From positions 7,378,001 through 7,442,000 of the forward strand of contig JAEVHH010000001.1 of the NCBI GenBank assembly GCA_017607445.1: DNA of 64,000 nucleotides. Reading direction: 5' to 3'. This document shows, piece by piece, positions 1 through 10,550 of this stretch. The notes under the pieces are model-generated. The model saw only the letters and a program-made list of their open reading frames with translations. It was not told the origin of the DNA and ran no database searches. Position 1 is the stretch's first letter; each line of letters starts with the position of its first letter. The stretch comes from Histoplasma ohiense (lineage: Eukaryota > Ascomycota > Eurotiomycetes > Onygenales > Ajellomycetaceae). A program made the position numbers and the translations under genes.

Positions 1-1124
1 CCAGGACACCTTAGTAACCAGCCCTGTCTGGGTCTTCTGTATAACTACTAGTGGGTATTTGGATATTGATCACTAATGTTATTTGCAATCATTAGTTATC
101 TAGTTATTCCAAGTAGTACATGTACATGTACATGTACTGTACTGTACATTAAATGCTGAGCCCCGGTCACTGGGAGCCTGCGGGATCGGCTAGGTTCCTT
201 GGTATTATAGACAAGTTGTATCTAGGAGTACTCGAGGAAAATTCCAGAACACTGAATATCGAGCCTAATGAGCTTATTTGATGCAAGGTACCGCCGGACT
301 TCCTCCATCTAGCATCTACGGAAGTGGGGAACGCTAGAATCTTCTGTGGTAATCCGATGTTACATCTCAGATGTCCAGAAGTCATGAAGTCAATGTTTTG
401 GAAGTAAGTTTAAGAAGCTTGAGGCTTGTATAAAGTTTAGCTGTCAATTTCTAGTGTTGCACGTCTTTATCTAGCAAAAAAGAATAATTGAATAAAAGAA
501 CCGGAAAACAAATACAACAGCAAAATAAAATAAGATCATTTAATAAATACATAGAAATTAAAAAAAAAAAAAATAAAATAAAATAAAATAAAGTAAAGAA
601 TTTAGTGGCAGCCCCAATCTTCCCCAGCACACTCAAATCCCGCGCGCTCGGAAACTCAGAATCTCGTTCCCGAACCTCGGCCCAACTCTATCGAGGATTG
701 TAAAAATGTTTTACTTAGTGTTTTTAACTTTTATCCTCATCAGATCTTGAAGAGTAACATCCTGAAATCATTGTTGGTTAGAATCATCACCAAATGGGAG
801 AAAAAAAAAAAAAAGAAAAAAGGAGAAATACCGAAAAGAGGAGTTAGATTGATGAAGAATATAACTATATACTTTATTCAGTAACTGTGTAAACATCGTG
901 CTATCCTGTAGCTTGACTATTTAGAACACTTGCGTTCATTACTCGCAATCAAGGACCATCTTCTCTGCATATGTACATCTTTTCCCCTCCTCTGGGTATA
1001 TGACTCCCGCTTTTCCAGAAAGGGTCAGTCATCTCAAGTCCTCCACTTCCCCAAACCCCCTGCACTCAATATCTCAATATATATACAGGTAGAGAAAGAA
1101 AAAAAAGGAAAAGAAAAAGAAAAA
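1..1124. other. Intergenic, no gene seen
   Basis: No open frame here shows recognisable protein sequence or splice-linked continuation. The stretch is AT-rich, with A-runs near 560-600 and 800-830 and a self-complementary GTACAT-type repeat at about 117-148. It lies 3' of the TupA-like gene (minus strand, stop at 1125), so its right part is probably that gene's 3' UTR. Confidence 0.6.
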
Positions 1125-1502
1125 TTACGGTGCACCGGTATACAGCTGCTTTCCCCCTTTCTTAAAGGCGAGAATAACCTTCTGCCCACGAGAACCGACA
1201 ACCCACTTGGCAAACTCCTTCGCGAGCTGCAGATCCTGCGCCTGCGCGCCAATCAGCAAGTGCGCTGGGTTAAGCAAGGGGTCGTCGGCGTGGTCACTGC
1301 CCTCTTTGTAGATGACGATGTTGTCGCGGATTTCCTGCGAGACGGACAGGAAGGTGCCGCGGTCTGTGATGGTGTATTCTTCCAGCATGGAGGCGGCGTG
1401 GAGGGCCTGGATGGGGTACGCGATGTATTGGTGGTACCATTTTGCGGCGGGGGTGGCCCAGGGGACCTTTTTAAGTATTTTTAGTTTGATTACTTGATTG
1501 TA

Positions 1503-1533
<31 letters not shown>

Positions 1534-2274
1534 CTGGGTAAACTGAGAGCGAGGAGGGAAAACGAAAAAAAAAAGGGAGCTTACCTGTCCAATGCCAATA
1601 AACAGCGATGAATCCTTAATATTCGTAGCAGATTTGTCGAACCTGGTCAGGAACCTGGTGGGCGGGTCCGTGGTCCCATGCTCGGCCGCCTTGTAGATAT
1701 CCGAAATCATCTTGAGGATCTTGTCTTTCTTGTTCAGTTTCGCAGGGTTTGACCGGGGTCCGATGAGCATGAAATGGTCACGCCAGGCATAGTAGCTGGG
1801 GCGCAGGGCGATGCCCTCCTCTATGGCTAGGTCCTCCGCAACGGGGCTGTAGGTGAAGGCGACGTCGGCAGCACCGCTCTGGAGGTTGTTGATAGACTCG
1901 GTGGTATCGCTCTTGACCCAGGCAACTCGGAATGGTTCAGCACCATGGTCGACTCTGAACTTGATAAAAGCGTTGGCAAGTTCTTATTTGGCAAGTCGGG
2001 TTAGTTGGATTGTTTGAAGATTTGTTTGAATCGGTAAGGTATCCATGCACGGGGAGTGGTGATTTTCTTTCTTTCTTTTTTTTTTTTTTTTTCCCCCCTT
2101 ACCTCTAATCAGTCCACTTTGGCCAGCACCCCCATTGGCAATCCTGAGCGCGACAGTATCATTTCCATGATAACCCGCATCGTACACTTCCTCCAGATCC
2201 GCGGCATGGGCTCCGGTGGTTGCGAATTGCAGTAGGCATGCCAAAGCAAGCGTCTTCACAAGAGACCACATCAT
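1125..2274 (-). CDS. TupA-like secreted periplasmic-binding-fold protein
   Basis: Three exons join in phase: 2274-2103, 1982-1585 and 1466-1125, giving 303 residues. Donors are GTAAGG and GTAAGC with YAG-type acceptors. The start at 2274 is followed by a hydrophobic signal peptide (MMWSLVKTLALACLLQ) with a likely cleavage after Ala-His-Ala. The mature part reads like the PBP-like domain of tungstate-binding TupA proteins, with LRIANGGAGQSGLIR early, SGAADVAFTYSPVAED in the middle and a C-terminal AKEFAKWVVGSRGQKVI helix. Bacterial relatives bind oxyanions for an ABC importer; fungi have no matching permease, so the job here (extracellular anion binding or sensing) is inference. The family call is by recognition of the overall pattern, not by alignment. 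Confidence 0.75.
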
Positions 2275-3387
2275 GATTGCTGTGTCTCCGCCGTTCTTCC
2301 AGGAGCAAAAAACAAGAGCAAATATCACTTTTCAACAAAAAAGGGGGAACACCTGGTTCCATTGCTTTCGAGAGAAAGGAGGGAGAGCAATGCTCTGTCT
2401 CATATACCGCGGGCTCAGCACATTCGCTGGTGAGATGCGAGAGAGTTTGCAGCGATCGACATCACTTTCTCCTTAGTCCAGGTCGTGGCCAGCTGGGAGG
2501 TGATATTTCTTTTTTTCGAGGCCCGCAAAGGGAAAAAAAAGCGGGACGGGGAGGAAGAAGCAACGAGAGGACAACTAGTGGCCTCTGGTTACCGACTACC
2601 GACTACCACTCACTCGCTAACCTTTAGCGGGGCGGGCGATCCAGAAGAGGGCAGCCCGCCGGAAGCTACACCTCCGCTCGGGGAGTCGTAGACCGGAGAA
2701 CTAGACGACATCGTCCGGATGGGGACAACGTGTGGGTAGGTGATTCGTGCAACTCAATTTTCAGACTCGTGCCCAGACCGCCCGGCCAGAGAGCGCATCG
2801 AACAGGGCTTCACCGTGAGCCGGGACGGTCGGACAGGGTCAACGCAGGGAAAATGCAAGGACAGCAGGGCAATAACCGCAACGCTGGTTCGTTGACGAGT
2901 TCGTCTCACGAAAAAAAAAAAAAGGAGCGGAAAATAAACGCAAAAGTCAAGGTTCCAGACAAACTCTGCTTCATTCCCTGGCTAACTAACCCGCATTAGG
3001 AAATGGCCGCATGATCCTCAGCAGCAATAAATTCGTTTGGTTTTCATAGCCACTCCATCGCAAATCTATATAGAATTAATGCTTGGATACACAGATGAAT
3101 ATGATATATGGCTATCTCTGAGATGTATTTCATATCATATATATGCGATATGTGATTGATGATCAGCTTTGTCTATACTACTAAGGTGAAGCCGTGCAAG
3201 TTAAAAAGTGGAGCTTATACTCTGAAAATAAAAACAGAGTCTATCCAGAGATAAATGATCTCTTACACCCATATGTTGAATTGATATGGTTGTTTGGTTA
3301 TTCCCATTCAAAGACTTCCTTCTCCGAAAATGTAGCCAATGCACGCCAATATTCTTCATGATGAAGAATTAAAATCATTACTCATTA
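2275..3387. other. Intergenic, no gene seen
   Basis: The first 700 bases are GC-rich and purine-skewed and are probably the promoter and 5' leader of the TupA-like gene, which reads leftward from 2274. From 3000 on the sequence turns AT-rich and borders the inverted-repeat element at 3388. Open frames here are short and show no recognisable domain. Confidence 0.5.
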
Positions 3388-3894
3388 CAGAGGACCCTAC
3401 CAAAAGTATTGCGCCGCTCAGATTCAATTTATACAGCTAAGGAGCGCCACTGTGTTTCAATGAGTAATTACATTTATTTAGCTTTAGATCACCCCACACT
3501 CTATTTTTATGAAATTGATTCTTTTTTTTTCCCCAATTTTCATCTCCAGCATCTAATCTTAGGGTTAGGGTTAACCCTAATAGAATACTCATCTAGCTAT
3601 GTGGTGGGTGGCAGGTGGATACCATGTTAAATGGGAGCCAGATTGGCAGGCAGATTACACATTGAACAGAAGATAGATTGGCAGGGTGGATTACATATTG
3701 AATGAGAGGTGGATTGGATTGATAGGCAGTAGATAGATTACATATTGAATGGCGGTGGATGAGGATAGGATCATACAATGGAACAATCAAAAACTGAACA
3801 TTCAGTATAAAATACAGTTGTGAATTTCCGCTAAGGTTTATAGTGCTGTCTAGTTGTCTTTTTGCCGGCACAATACTTTTGGTAGGGTCCTCCG
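3388..3894. mobile_element. Tc1/mariner-type non-autonomous element (MITE)
   Basis: Terminal inverted repeats of about 28 bp flank 507 bp. The left end begins CAGAGGACCCTACCAAAAGT and the right end, read on the minus strand, begins CGGAGGACCCTACCAAAAGT; they continue ATTGCGCC against ATTGTGCC. Both ends are bounded by the dinucleotide TA (3386-3387 and 3895-3896), the target duplication expected of the Tc1/mariner superfamily. No transposase frame lies inside; instead there are imperfect tandem units around GGTGGATTACATATTGAATG at about 3640-3770 and a telomere-like palindrome at 3559-3580. It is most simply a non-autonomous copy mobilised in trans. The autonomous partner is not in this window: the Tc1 relic at 29092 has different termini. 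Confidence 0.8.
3559..3580. repeat. Telomere-like palindrome (TTAGGG/CCCTAA)
   Basis: Two and a half TTAGGG units run straight into the inverted unit AACCCTAA, giving a head-to-head telomere-type junction 22 bp long. It sits inside the 3388-3894 inverted-repeat element rather than at a chromosome end. Confidence 0.7.
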
Positions 3895-4690
3895 TAGGAT
3901 CAGTGACAGACGATGTAGTCTCTGATTGAGTGGGTTAAGACTGCAAAATTCTTCACTGAAGCAAGCGCCTGGTTCCATGCTATGATGCGCCCAATAGTAA
4001 CTAGCCACAACGTCTCGTGGCTTTCCAGGCCCGGGACCAATGAGTCGCTGGTGGAAACCCTATCTTGTGCTAGTAAAGCATCCAGGGGATGGGATCCGTG
4101 ACTTTGCAGCGGGCGGACTGTCTGGTGGACGGCGTCTGGAGACAGTGAGATGTGAGGGTTTATACGGGTGTCGGACGGCGATATCTCGACGCTGCCCCGG
4201 TCCGTGCCTTGGGAAGGGCAAGCTGGATCCGAGAGGAAGGGCAGCAAGGTCCCCACGAGAATGGAGACGGAATACATCCAAGGGAAACTCGTCATCCGGT
4301 GGGTGTGCTTTGTGAGCAGAATTTTGAATAACTACGAGTTGCTATAGCTATATGGTTAGTTACAGTAACATGCGAGCTCTCTGCATCTGGACCATCCCGT
4401 CTCCAAGAGCATCGATTTCGCCAGGAACTTCCCTCCTGCACCCGCCACTTGTCGATACCTGCTTTTCGCTTCTACAGCTGTCATGTTTCCATCCAGAGCA
4501 GCCACCCACACTTGTCAGGGACTGCATTTGTAGTTCCCATACTAGTGGTTCCGGGCACGGGTGGTGCCAACGAACCCCAGATGAGGGCGATTTCTTTACC
4601 ACCTATGTATGCATCGCTCTTTTCTTGACGAGGAATGTGGATGAGCGTGTCCAATTCTCAAGCTCCCTCTCGAAAAATTTTCGTCGATTG
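3895..4690. other. Intergenic or degenerate sequence
   Basis: Moderately GC-rich and with overlapping open frames on both strands (for example a 131-codon frame at 3900-4295, minus), but no frame gives a recognisable domain. Parts of the minus strand, such as the one encoding KEIALIWGSLAPPVPGTTS near 4520-4600, look protein-like and may continue the degenerate gene at 4690-5147. Confidence 0.3.
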
Positions 4691-5147
4691 TGACATCATC
4701 AAGCAACGTCGGGGGGTCTACGCCGTAGTTAAACTGACTGTGGAGCTTGATATCAGCATCACTCAACTTAATTTTGGGTATCGGAGTACCTCACGGGTGG
4801 GCTCCACCGAGTGAAGCTAATTAACACCACTTCGCTTGACTATTGGCTTGATGGCCATAGAGCTGCTGGCATTCTTGCTGATCTCCTCCATATTGACATG
4901 CTCGATTGTATGGGGCTTGACAACCTCGAGAGACACGGTGTACTTACCAATGCCCCATTTTGTCAATGGTGACTCGAAGACGCTGATAACTATCGTTTCG
5001 TTCCAAAGGAATGTATACTGGACCCTGTACTCTGTGCTCGGTACGGAAGGACTCAAAAACAATCTCCATTATTCCCGCAATCTTCCGGCTGCAGCCCTTC
5101 CCACTCTTTTGGCATTTTCTTCCTGTTTTCATATCCGAAGTACTCAT
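4690..5147 (-). pseudogene. Degenerate gene of unknown identity
   Basis: A minus-strand frame starting at about 5147 (MSTSDMKTGRKCQ...) reads protein-like down to VTIDKMGHW, where it stops at 4944. The next frame continues equally well (GKYTVSLEVVKPHTIEHVN...) to a stop at 4817, and a third stretch (SDADIKLHSQFNYGVDPPT) follows to about 4690. An alternative reading of the first join is a GTAAGT donor at 4945 of a real intron. I do not recognise the protein. Coding-like texture in successive frames without good acceptors favours a decayed gene. Confidence 0.3.
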
Positions 5148-5378
5148 ACTCCGTAGTGTCATAACCAAGCCAAAGAAACAAACAAGCCAGCCTAATGCAT
5201 GAAAAACCAATAGTCGAATTCTAGTGACAACTAACCAACCAACCCCCGGAAGTTTCAAGACGCAAACAAACCTGCAAGATCCAGAGTAACTCCTCTCTCT
5301 CTAACCCACCACCTCCTCGTCAATAACAACCACATCCCTTTCCCCTCCGTTCCCACTCCCACTCTCTATCCCCGTTCA

Positions 5379-6180
5379 CTACCAGCTCCCCCACCGCCCG
5401 TGCGCGCCTATCCTCCACCACCCGCAGCTCCCCGGCAACCAATCCAGCTTAGCCCTCGTCGCCTCCTCCTCGCGCCGCAGCCACACAAGCTTCCGCTCCG
5501 CCGCGCGACCCTCGCCGATCAACGAGGCAAATTCGTCCTCGGCCCGCTTCGCCCACGTAGCAAGCTCCGTGCGCCGATTTTCCAGCGCCCGCAGCTGGGA
5601 GAGGAGGAGCTCGTGTGGTTGGGTGCTGGTGCTGGTGCTGGTGCTGGTGCTGGTGCTGGTGCTAGTGCTGGTAACGGGAGCAGGAGCCGCGGCGGCGGTG
5701 GCGGCGACTCCAGCCAGCGCTTCCGGGCCCAGCTTGGGGGCCGCCCTTACAGATACTACTACGTCGGCAAAGGCGGTAGCGCTGCTGCTTTGAGTGGCCA
5801 GCGATCGTAGGGCGGTGGGGAATTTGCCCGGCTCCTTTTTGCGCGCTGCGGAATGTAGCTTTGGGCGTTTGTTGCTGGTGCTGCCCTGGTCCCCTAAGGA
5901 GGGGCGAGGGTGCACCTTTCCCCACACTTGGTATGGGTGGAGATGCGGCGAGTATTCGCGTGCCGGGTCGCGATCTACTCTCCGCGGTTCTTGCTGCTGA
6001 GGCTGCAGCCCTGGCGCTGGCTCCGACTCTGTCTCCGACGACTCTTGACTCTGTTGGATCCATTGCGGAGAAACGGTCTAGTGTCTTTGTCGGCAGAGTT
6101 AGACCTCCTGTCCGTCGACGAGTGAACCGAATCATGGTCTGCTTTTCTCCCGAGGACGACGGTTCATTATCATCAGGCAT
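5379..6180 (-). CDS. Hypothetical Ser/Thr-repeat coiled-coil protein
   Basis: Two exons, 6180-5979 and 5893-5379, join in phase across an 85-base intron and give 238 residues. The N-terminal part is basic and disordered (MPDDNEPSSSGEK, then IRFTRRRTGGLTLPTKTLDRF). A pure (Ser-Thr)n run encoded by a GGTGCT-type hexanucleotide repeat (plus strand about 5622-5669) follows. The C-terminal third is a heptad-like helix (LLLSQLRALENRRTELATW ... AERKLVWLRREEEATRAKLDWL). I do not recognise the family. Length of the Ser-Thr tract is probably polymorphic. The donor is A|GTAGAT, a little off consensus, so the first intron boundary is less secure than the frame. Confidence 0.5.
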
Positions 6181-6315
6181 CCAAGAGAGGAACTGGGTAA
6201 CTGTAAATAAATTATATATATATAAGGGAGGGGTTCCGGTCCGGAGGGAATGCAAGGTAATGCAAGGTATCTATCTATCTTCCTATTCACTGGACAGTAA
6301 ACTATGCGTACCTGG

Positions 6316-6319
<4 letters not shown>

Positions 6320-6351
<32 letters not shown>
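6320..6351 (+). repeat. Poly(A) tract, 32 bp
   Basis: An uninterrupted run of 32 A just upstream of the coiled-coil gene that starts at 6180 on the minus strand. No target duplication or retroposon body is attached. Confidence 0.9.
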
Positions 6352-6357
<6 letters not shown>

Positions 6358-7159
6358 AATATTGTAGAATCTCAACGAAGCGGCAGGGAATAGTTAATCA
6401 TAAAATCATAAAATCATCCCCCCCCGCGTGAATTGCCTATGCAGCGTGTTTGGGATGCGTTCTGTATAGTAGATATAATCGCTGGCTATATCGATCTACC
6501 TGCTCCTGCTCCTCCTCCCCTTACATTGAATATATATATATATATGCTCCAGCCCACATGCAAGACGGGGAAACATGGCTGCCAGGATGGGAAAGGGGGA
6601 TTCAAGGAGAGGAAGGAGAAGGTGCAGGAAAAGGAGCCGAGCGACACAGAGATGCTGCTGTCGTGGGAATCGCTTTCCTCGCCGCAGCCGTGGGCCATCT
6701 CAATGCAATGCGTCCCTTTCCCGCTTTTATTTACATGGGCATTTAGCTATTGGTGATGCGCGGAACTGAATTCTGCCCATGCAGATAGATAGATATCTAT
6801 ACCAGCAACAGCTAAGTGTTGGGCCGTTTTGTCGCTCGGGGGCCTTGCTTGGGTCGTGTAATTGGAAACTGCCACGGGGGGGGAATAAGGGGATGGATAA
6901 GGTATACATATATATATATATATACCAATAAACGGAATGGTCCATGATAAGTGAGCTTGGATATCTCGTACATGCACGGTGCATGTACGCTGATGTGTCT
7001 AATCGGTAATACACTGATGATAGTAGACACACAAGGGAAAATATAAAGAAGAAAATTAAGGAAGCATTAAAAAGGCGCCAAGAAACCGTGAAAGATACCC
7101 AAAGGAAATAGGGAAAATAGGAAAATAGGAAATAGGAAATAGGAAAATAGACGCCCTCT
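6352..7159. other. Intergenic, no gene seen
   Basis: Holds TA dinucleotide runs near 6530-6545 and 6908-6925 and short open frames without recognisable content. It separates the 5' end of the coiled-coil gene from the 3' end of the REEP-like gene. Confidence 0.55.
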
Positions 7160-8453
7160 CTACCGATAAATGCCCGAAGCCCTCGCAATCTCCTCTACAG
7201 ACCGCTGCGCAAAATCCACCGCATCACCGCCCCTCCGCCGATGCGGGCTCCGCGAATGACGACGACTCTCCCTGCTCCCGCTCAACAAATCCTCGTGCTC
7301 AATATTCTCAAACGAAACATCACTCCGATTCTTCCTCAGCCCGGCTCCCCCATATTCATCATAGCCACCACTCCCATACGCCAAATCATCCTGGTCACTG
7401 TTGCCCCCAACCCCACCAAACGCTCCCGCCGCGTCCCGTGGATCGAGACGCAGGTTCCGCTGCTCACGATCAAAGGCAGATAAAAGGACACCGAGCCGTT
7501 CCTTCTGCGACGCAATATACTCCGCCTGTTCCGCCTTGGACGCCGTCGCAATGCTATCGGGAATCAGCTTGCCGCTGGCGCTGAGTTCCTCGGCCTGCAC
7601 GTCTCTGCTTTTCCCCGAGGAGGTTGCCGACCCAACAGCGGCGGCGAGGAGGGAGTACAGATCTGCAGCGGGGCTGGCGAGCGACGACGCCGCGCCGGCT
7701 GTGCCAGGGATGGTGAAGCGGGATAGCAGCGACTGGGCAAATCCCGCCGCGCCGGCTGCCTGTGGCGGGTGCGGGGAAGGCGCAGCAGTGGCTGCCATGG
7801 GGGGAAGGCCCAGGACCCTTTCGCGAAGGAGGTTGATGGCTTTGTAGAGATACTCCAGGCCGGCGGATTTGGCGCCGTCGTGGGTTTTGCTGATGAAGTG
7901 TTCGATATCACGCTCGTGGCGGCAGAGGAATGGGTCGATGTATTCCCTGTAGAGCATTTTGGCGCCTTGGGTCTGTGGGAGGACGAGGTAGGAGAGGGCG
8001 AAGAGGCGAATCCAGCTGTAAAAGGGGAACCTATGTATTGGGGTGGGCGGGATTGGGTTAGTATTCACTTCACGCCGATGACAGCCAACTTTCGTGCTGG
8101 GCCTGGGGTTTTTCTGAGGCTTCCCCCAACATACCATCCTATAATGAAATAGGTCCAGGATTCAACCAGCAAGACTATAGACATGACAACCCAGTACATG
8201 AGCCATGGTGCTAATTGGGAGGGATCGGAGCTTCGGAGCGCTTTGTAGGACGCAAAGATGGGGAAGAGGATGGTGAGCACAGAGCTATATGCGAAGCGAA
8301 GCAGAATTCTCGGTCAGCATATTGATCGTGCTCGATAATAATAAAAACTGCGCAACGATGGGGGAGGATCTTCAGAGCTAGATAGATGCTGGAAACCGAA
8401 GTGCCGCTGAAGGAAGTGACTCACGATAGTAAATCCGCAACGATGCCGAACAT
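7160..8453 (-). CDS. TB2/DP1/HVA22 family ER-shaping protein (REEP/Yop1-like)
   Basis: Exons 8453-8425, 8284-8135 and 8030-7160 join in phase to 349 residues. The first 100 residues are the TB2/DP1/HVA22 domain: MFGIVADLLSSVLTILFPIF, then SYKALRSSD, a hairpin LMYWVVMSIVLLVESW and PFYSWIRLFALSYLVLPQTQGA with YIDPFL. Family members insert wedge-like hairpins that curve tubular ER. The remaining 240 residues are low-complexity (Pro/Ala-, Gly/Tyr- and Ser/Arg-rich), unlike the short Yop1 (about 170-180 residues), so this is the long REEP-like fungal paralog. Exon 1 is only 29 nt and its start follows directly from the conserved MFGI opening. Confidence 0.9.
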
Positions 8454-8886
8454 TGCAGGCAGATGACCAACCAGTCTAAACTAAGACCAAAGCAGAAGAG
8501 AAAAGGGAAAAAAAGAAAGGAAAAGAAAAGAAATCTAGTATATGACCCGAGATCTTGCTGCAATGGATAGATAGGCGGGCAGAACGGAAGCGGGAGGCTG
8601 TAATGTGCAGGTGGCTTGTGAAGAGCCGCAGAGAAATCGCTGCGGGATCACGGATGGCCCAGTTGCTGCTTTGCTCGAGTGGATATCCTGGATATCTCGA
8701 CACCGCACGGCAGGACAGCGCTGGCGGACGTTGCAGGTTCAAGTTGCTGCGGAGGTCATGCTGGGGAGTTGTGTGGGGAATGTGAGGGATGTGGACTGTC
8801 GTCATTAAATAGTTCGTTGACTAAATATTGACTAAAAAACTGTGGCCTCGGCGGCTTCGGGGCTGACGAAGGACAGATATTTAAAC

Positions 8887-8937
<51 letters not shown>
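8887..8937 (+). repeat. (CAGA)n microsatellite
   Basis: About 12 copies of ACAG/CAGA in tandem, upstream of the REEP-like gene. Confidence 0.95.
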
Positions 8938-9660
8938 CTCCACCGTGATATACTCAATACATGCAAGACACAGCTGGCTGCTGGGATCTACGAGCATCTG
9001 CACGTACCCAGCTGGGTGGCTGCCGTATTTATTGTTTATTTAAATACGCAACCTGGCTTCTACAAGCGGGGCAGCATTTTATCCAACAAGAACGCTCAGA
9101 TCGGCCAGGTTAGAGAGTACTGTACAATTGTACGGACAACATCCTGAATGCAAGGTACTAGTGTCGAACGATGATGATATATCTGACATTGTGTACTCCG
9201 TAGAGGCTGTTTATTTCCTAAGAACTTACTACTCTCAGTTGAATACTCGTATATTTACTTCCCCGATCGAATTTTCGGTTCAATGCGATCACACCCTGCC
9301 GCCTCTCCCGAGGCTTGCTTTAGCAACCCTCGAGGTCATTCGGCGAGCGAACTGCAAGTTTTCACTATAAACCTCTGGAGAAACAGGGAGTGGGGATTCC
9401 GCACCAAGCACTTTTGTCACATCATGTCCTAGACACTGTACGTGTTTCAGAGCGGTTCTAGACCCCTTGGGTGGAAAGGGTTCTCTTGTGTTTCTAGAAG
9501 ATGTCCCAAGCGGAATGAGAGAGATCAAACCGGCACACATCTGTCTGTGGCACCTCCGCGACATATTCGAGAAGTGGCATTATTCCAATCGAGGTGCTTT
9601 TTGTAGGCAATTCAGCAATTCCAGTGAACCGGAACGGAATTCAGACGGGAGACTACGCTC

Positions 9661-10011
9661 ATGGCGCTGGGCCGTAGAAAGATGGGTCGTGCCTTGTCCA
9701 CTCATTTTTCTAACATCACCCGCCGCCACCTTGACGTCGTGACGTCGCTACTCGAGGGCAAAGCTAATGTGATCGAATACGATTTGAATCTGCCAAAAAA
9801 GAAAGATTCCCTATTATGTATGATGTTTGTTGCTCGCTTTCTTCAGCTCTTCTTAATCCTTAGGCTCAAGACATTACAGGATTTAGAGACATAAGCAGGC
9901 AGATCCTGATAGAATGGACGAACAGCGAGACAGGACCTGATGGTGTACGCTGGCATGGCCTCAAAAGAGAGGCCTTTGGATGGCAAAAGTGAGGTTCTAG
10001 ATAGCCGAGAT
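9661..10011 (+). other. Unrecognised coding-like segment
   Basis: A plus-strand frame from 9661 encodes MALGRRKMGRALSTHFSNI followed by RRHLDVVTSLLEGKANVIEY and LNLPKKKDS. After an apparent intron, a second stretch at about 9882-10011 encodes DISRQILIEWTNSETGPDG and GLKREAFGWQK before a TGA. Both read like real protein, but the join is uncertain and I recognise no family. It may be a small gene or the remnant of a larger one. Confidence 0.25.
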
Positions 10012-10550
10012 CGGTACTGATAGTGAGACATTTCGCAGCTCCAGGGATGGAATTGTATCCTCCCTCAGACAAGGAACTCCCCTTCTCTCACATTCCAATC
10101 CGTTGGGGAAGCACATGGAGAGTAGATGCAGCAACTTGGCATCTGCACGCAGTTATCGTGCCGTTTTTATTTTATTTTATTTTCTTTTCTTATATTAGTT
10201 GTGGTATGTATTGCGTCTTATCCAATAACTAAATAGAGAGAGAGAATTGTTGACTAACTCATCATCGTGAGCTGGGGTTTGGGTATTTCATCATATGTGT
10301 TCACCATACTGGTACGCAATAAAACAGGAAACCACTTTGAAACCATCAAAACCATCTGAAAATCAAAACCGTTGCTTCTCCATCAAAGCGGGACTGCTTC
10401 CCATGTTCTATATCATGGAATGAGCCATTTCTTCTGAGGGGGGAATTCATTACTCCTCAACAAAAGTTCCAAAGAAGAAATAGAAAAAAATAAAAAAAAA
10501 AAGGAGTGAGGTGGGGAATCTACAAAACATCGCTCACACGCTCAGCCCCC

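Larger units (their letters stand above)
8454..10550. other. Long intergenic region with possible coding remnant
   Basis: Contains a CAGA microsatellite at 8887-8937 and one TACTCCGTA copy at 9194-9202. Apart from the protein-like segment at 9661-10011 (listed separately) no frame is convincing. The right end (10230-10550) is AT-rich and is probably the 3' UTR of the siderophore permease. Confidence 0.5.

Noticed and set aside
930..1484. 184-codon plus-strand frame
   Set aside because: Antisense to exon 3 of the TupA-like gene and its 3' flank.
3559..3580. TTAGGG run as a chromosome end
   Set aside because: Too short, inverted on itself, and flanked on both sides by unique DNA inside a transposable element.
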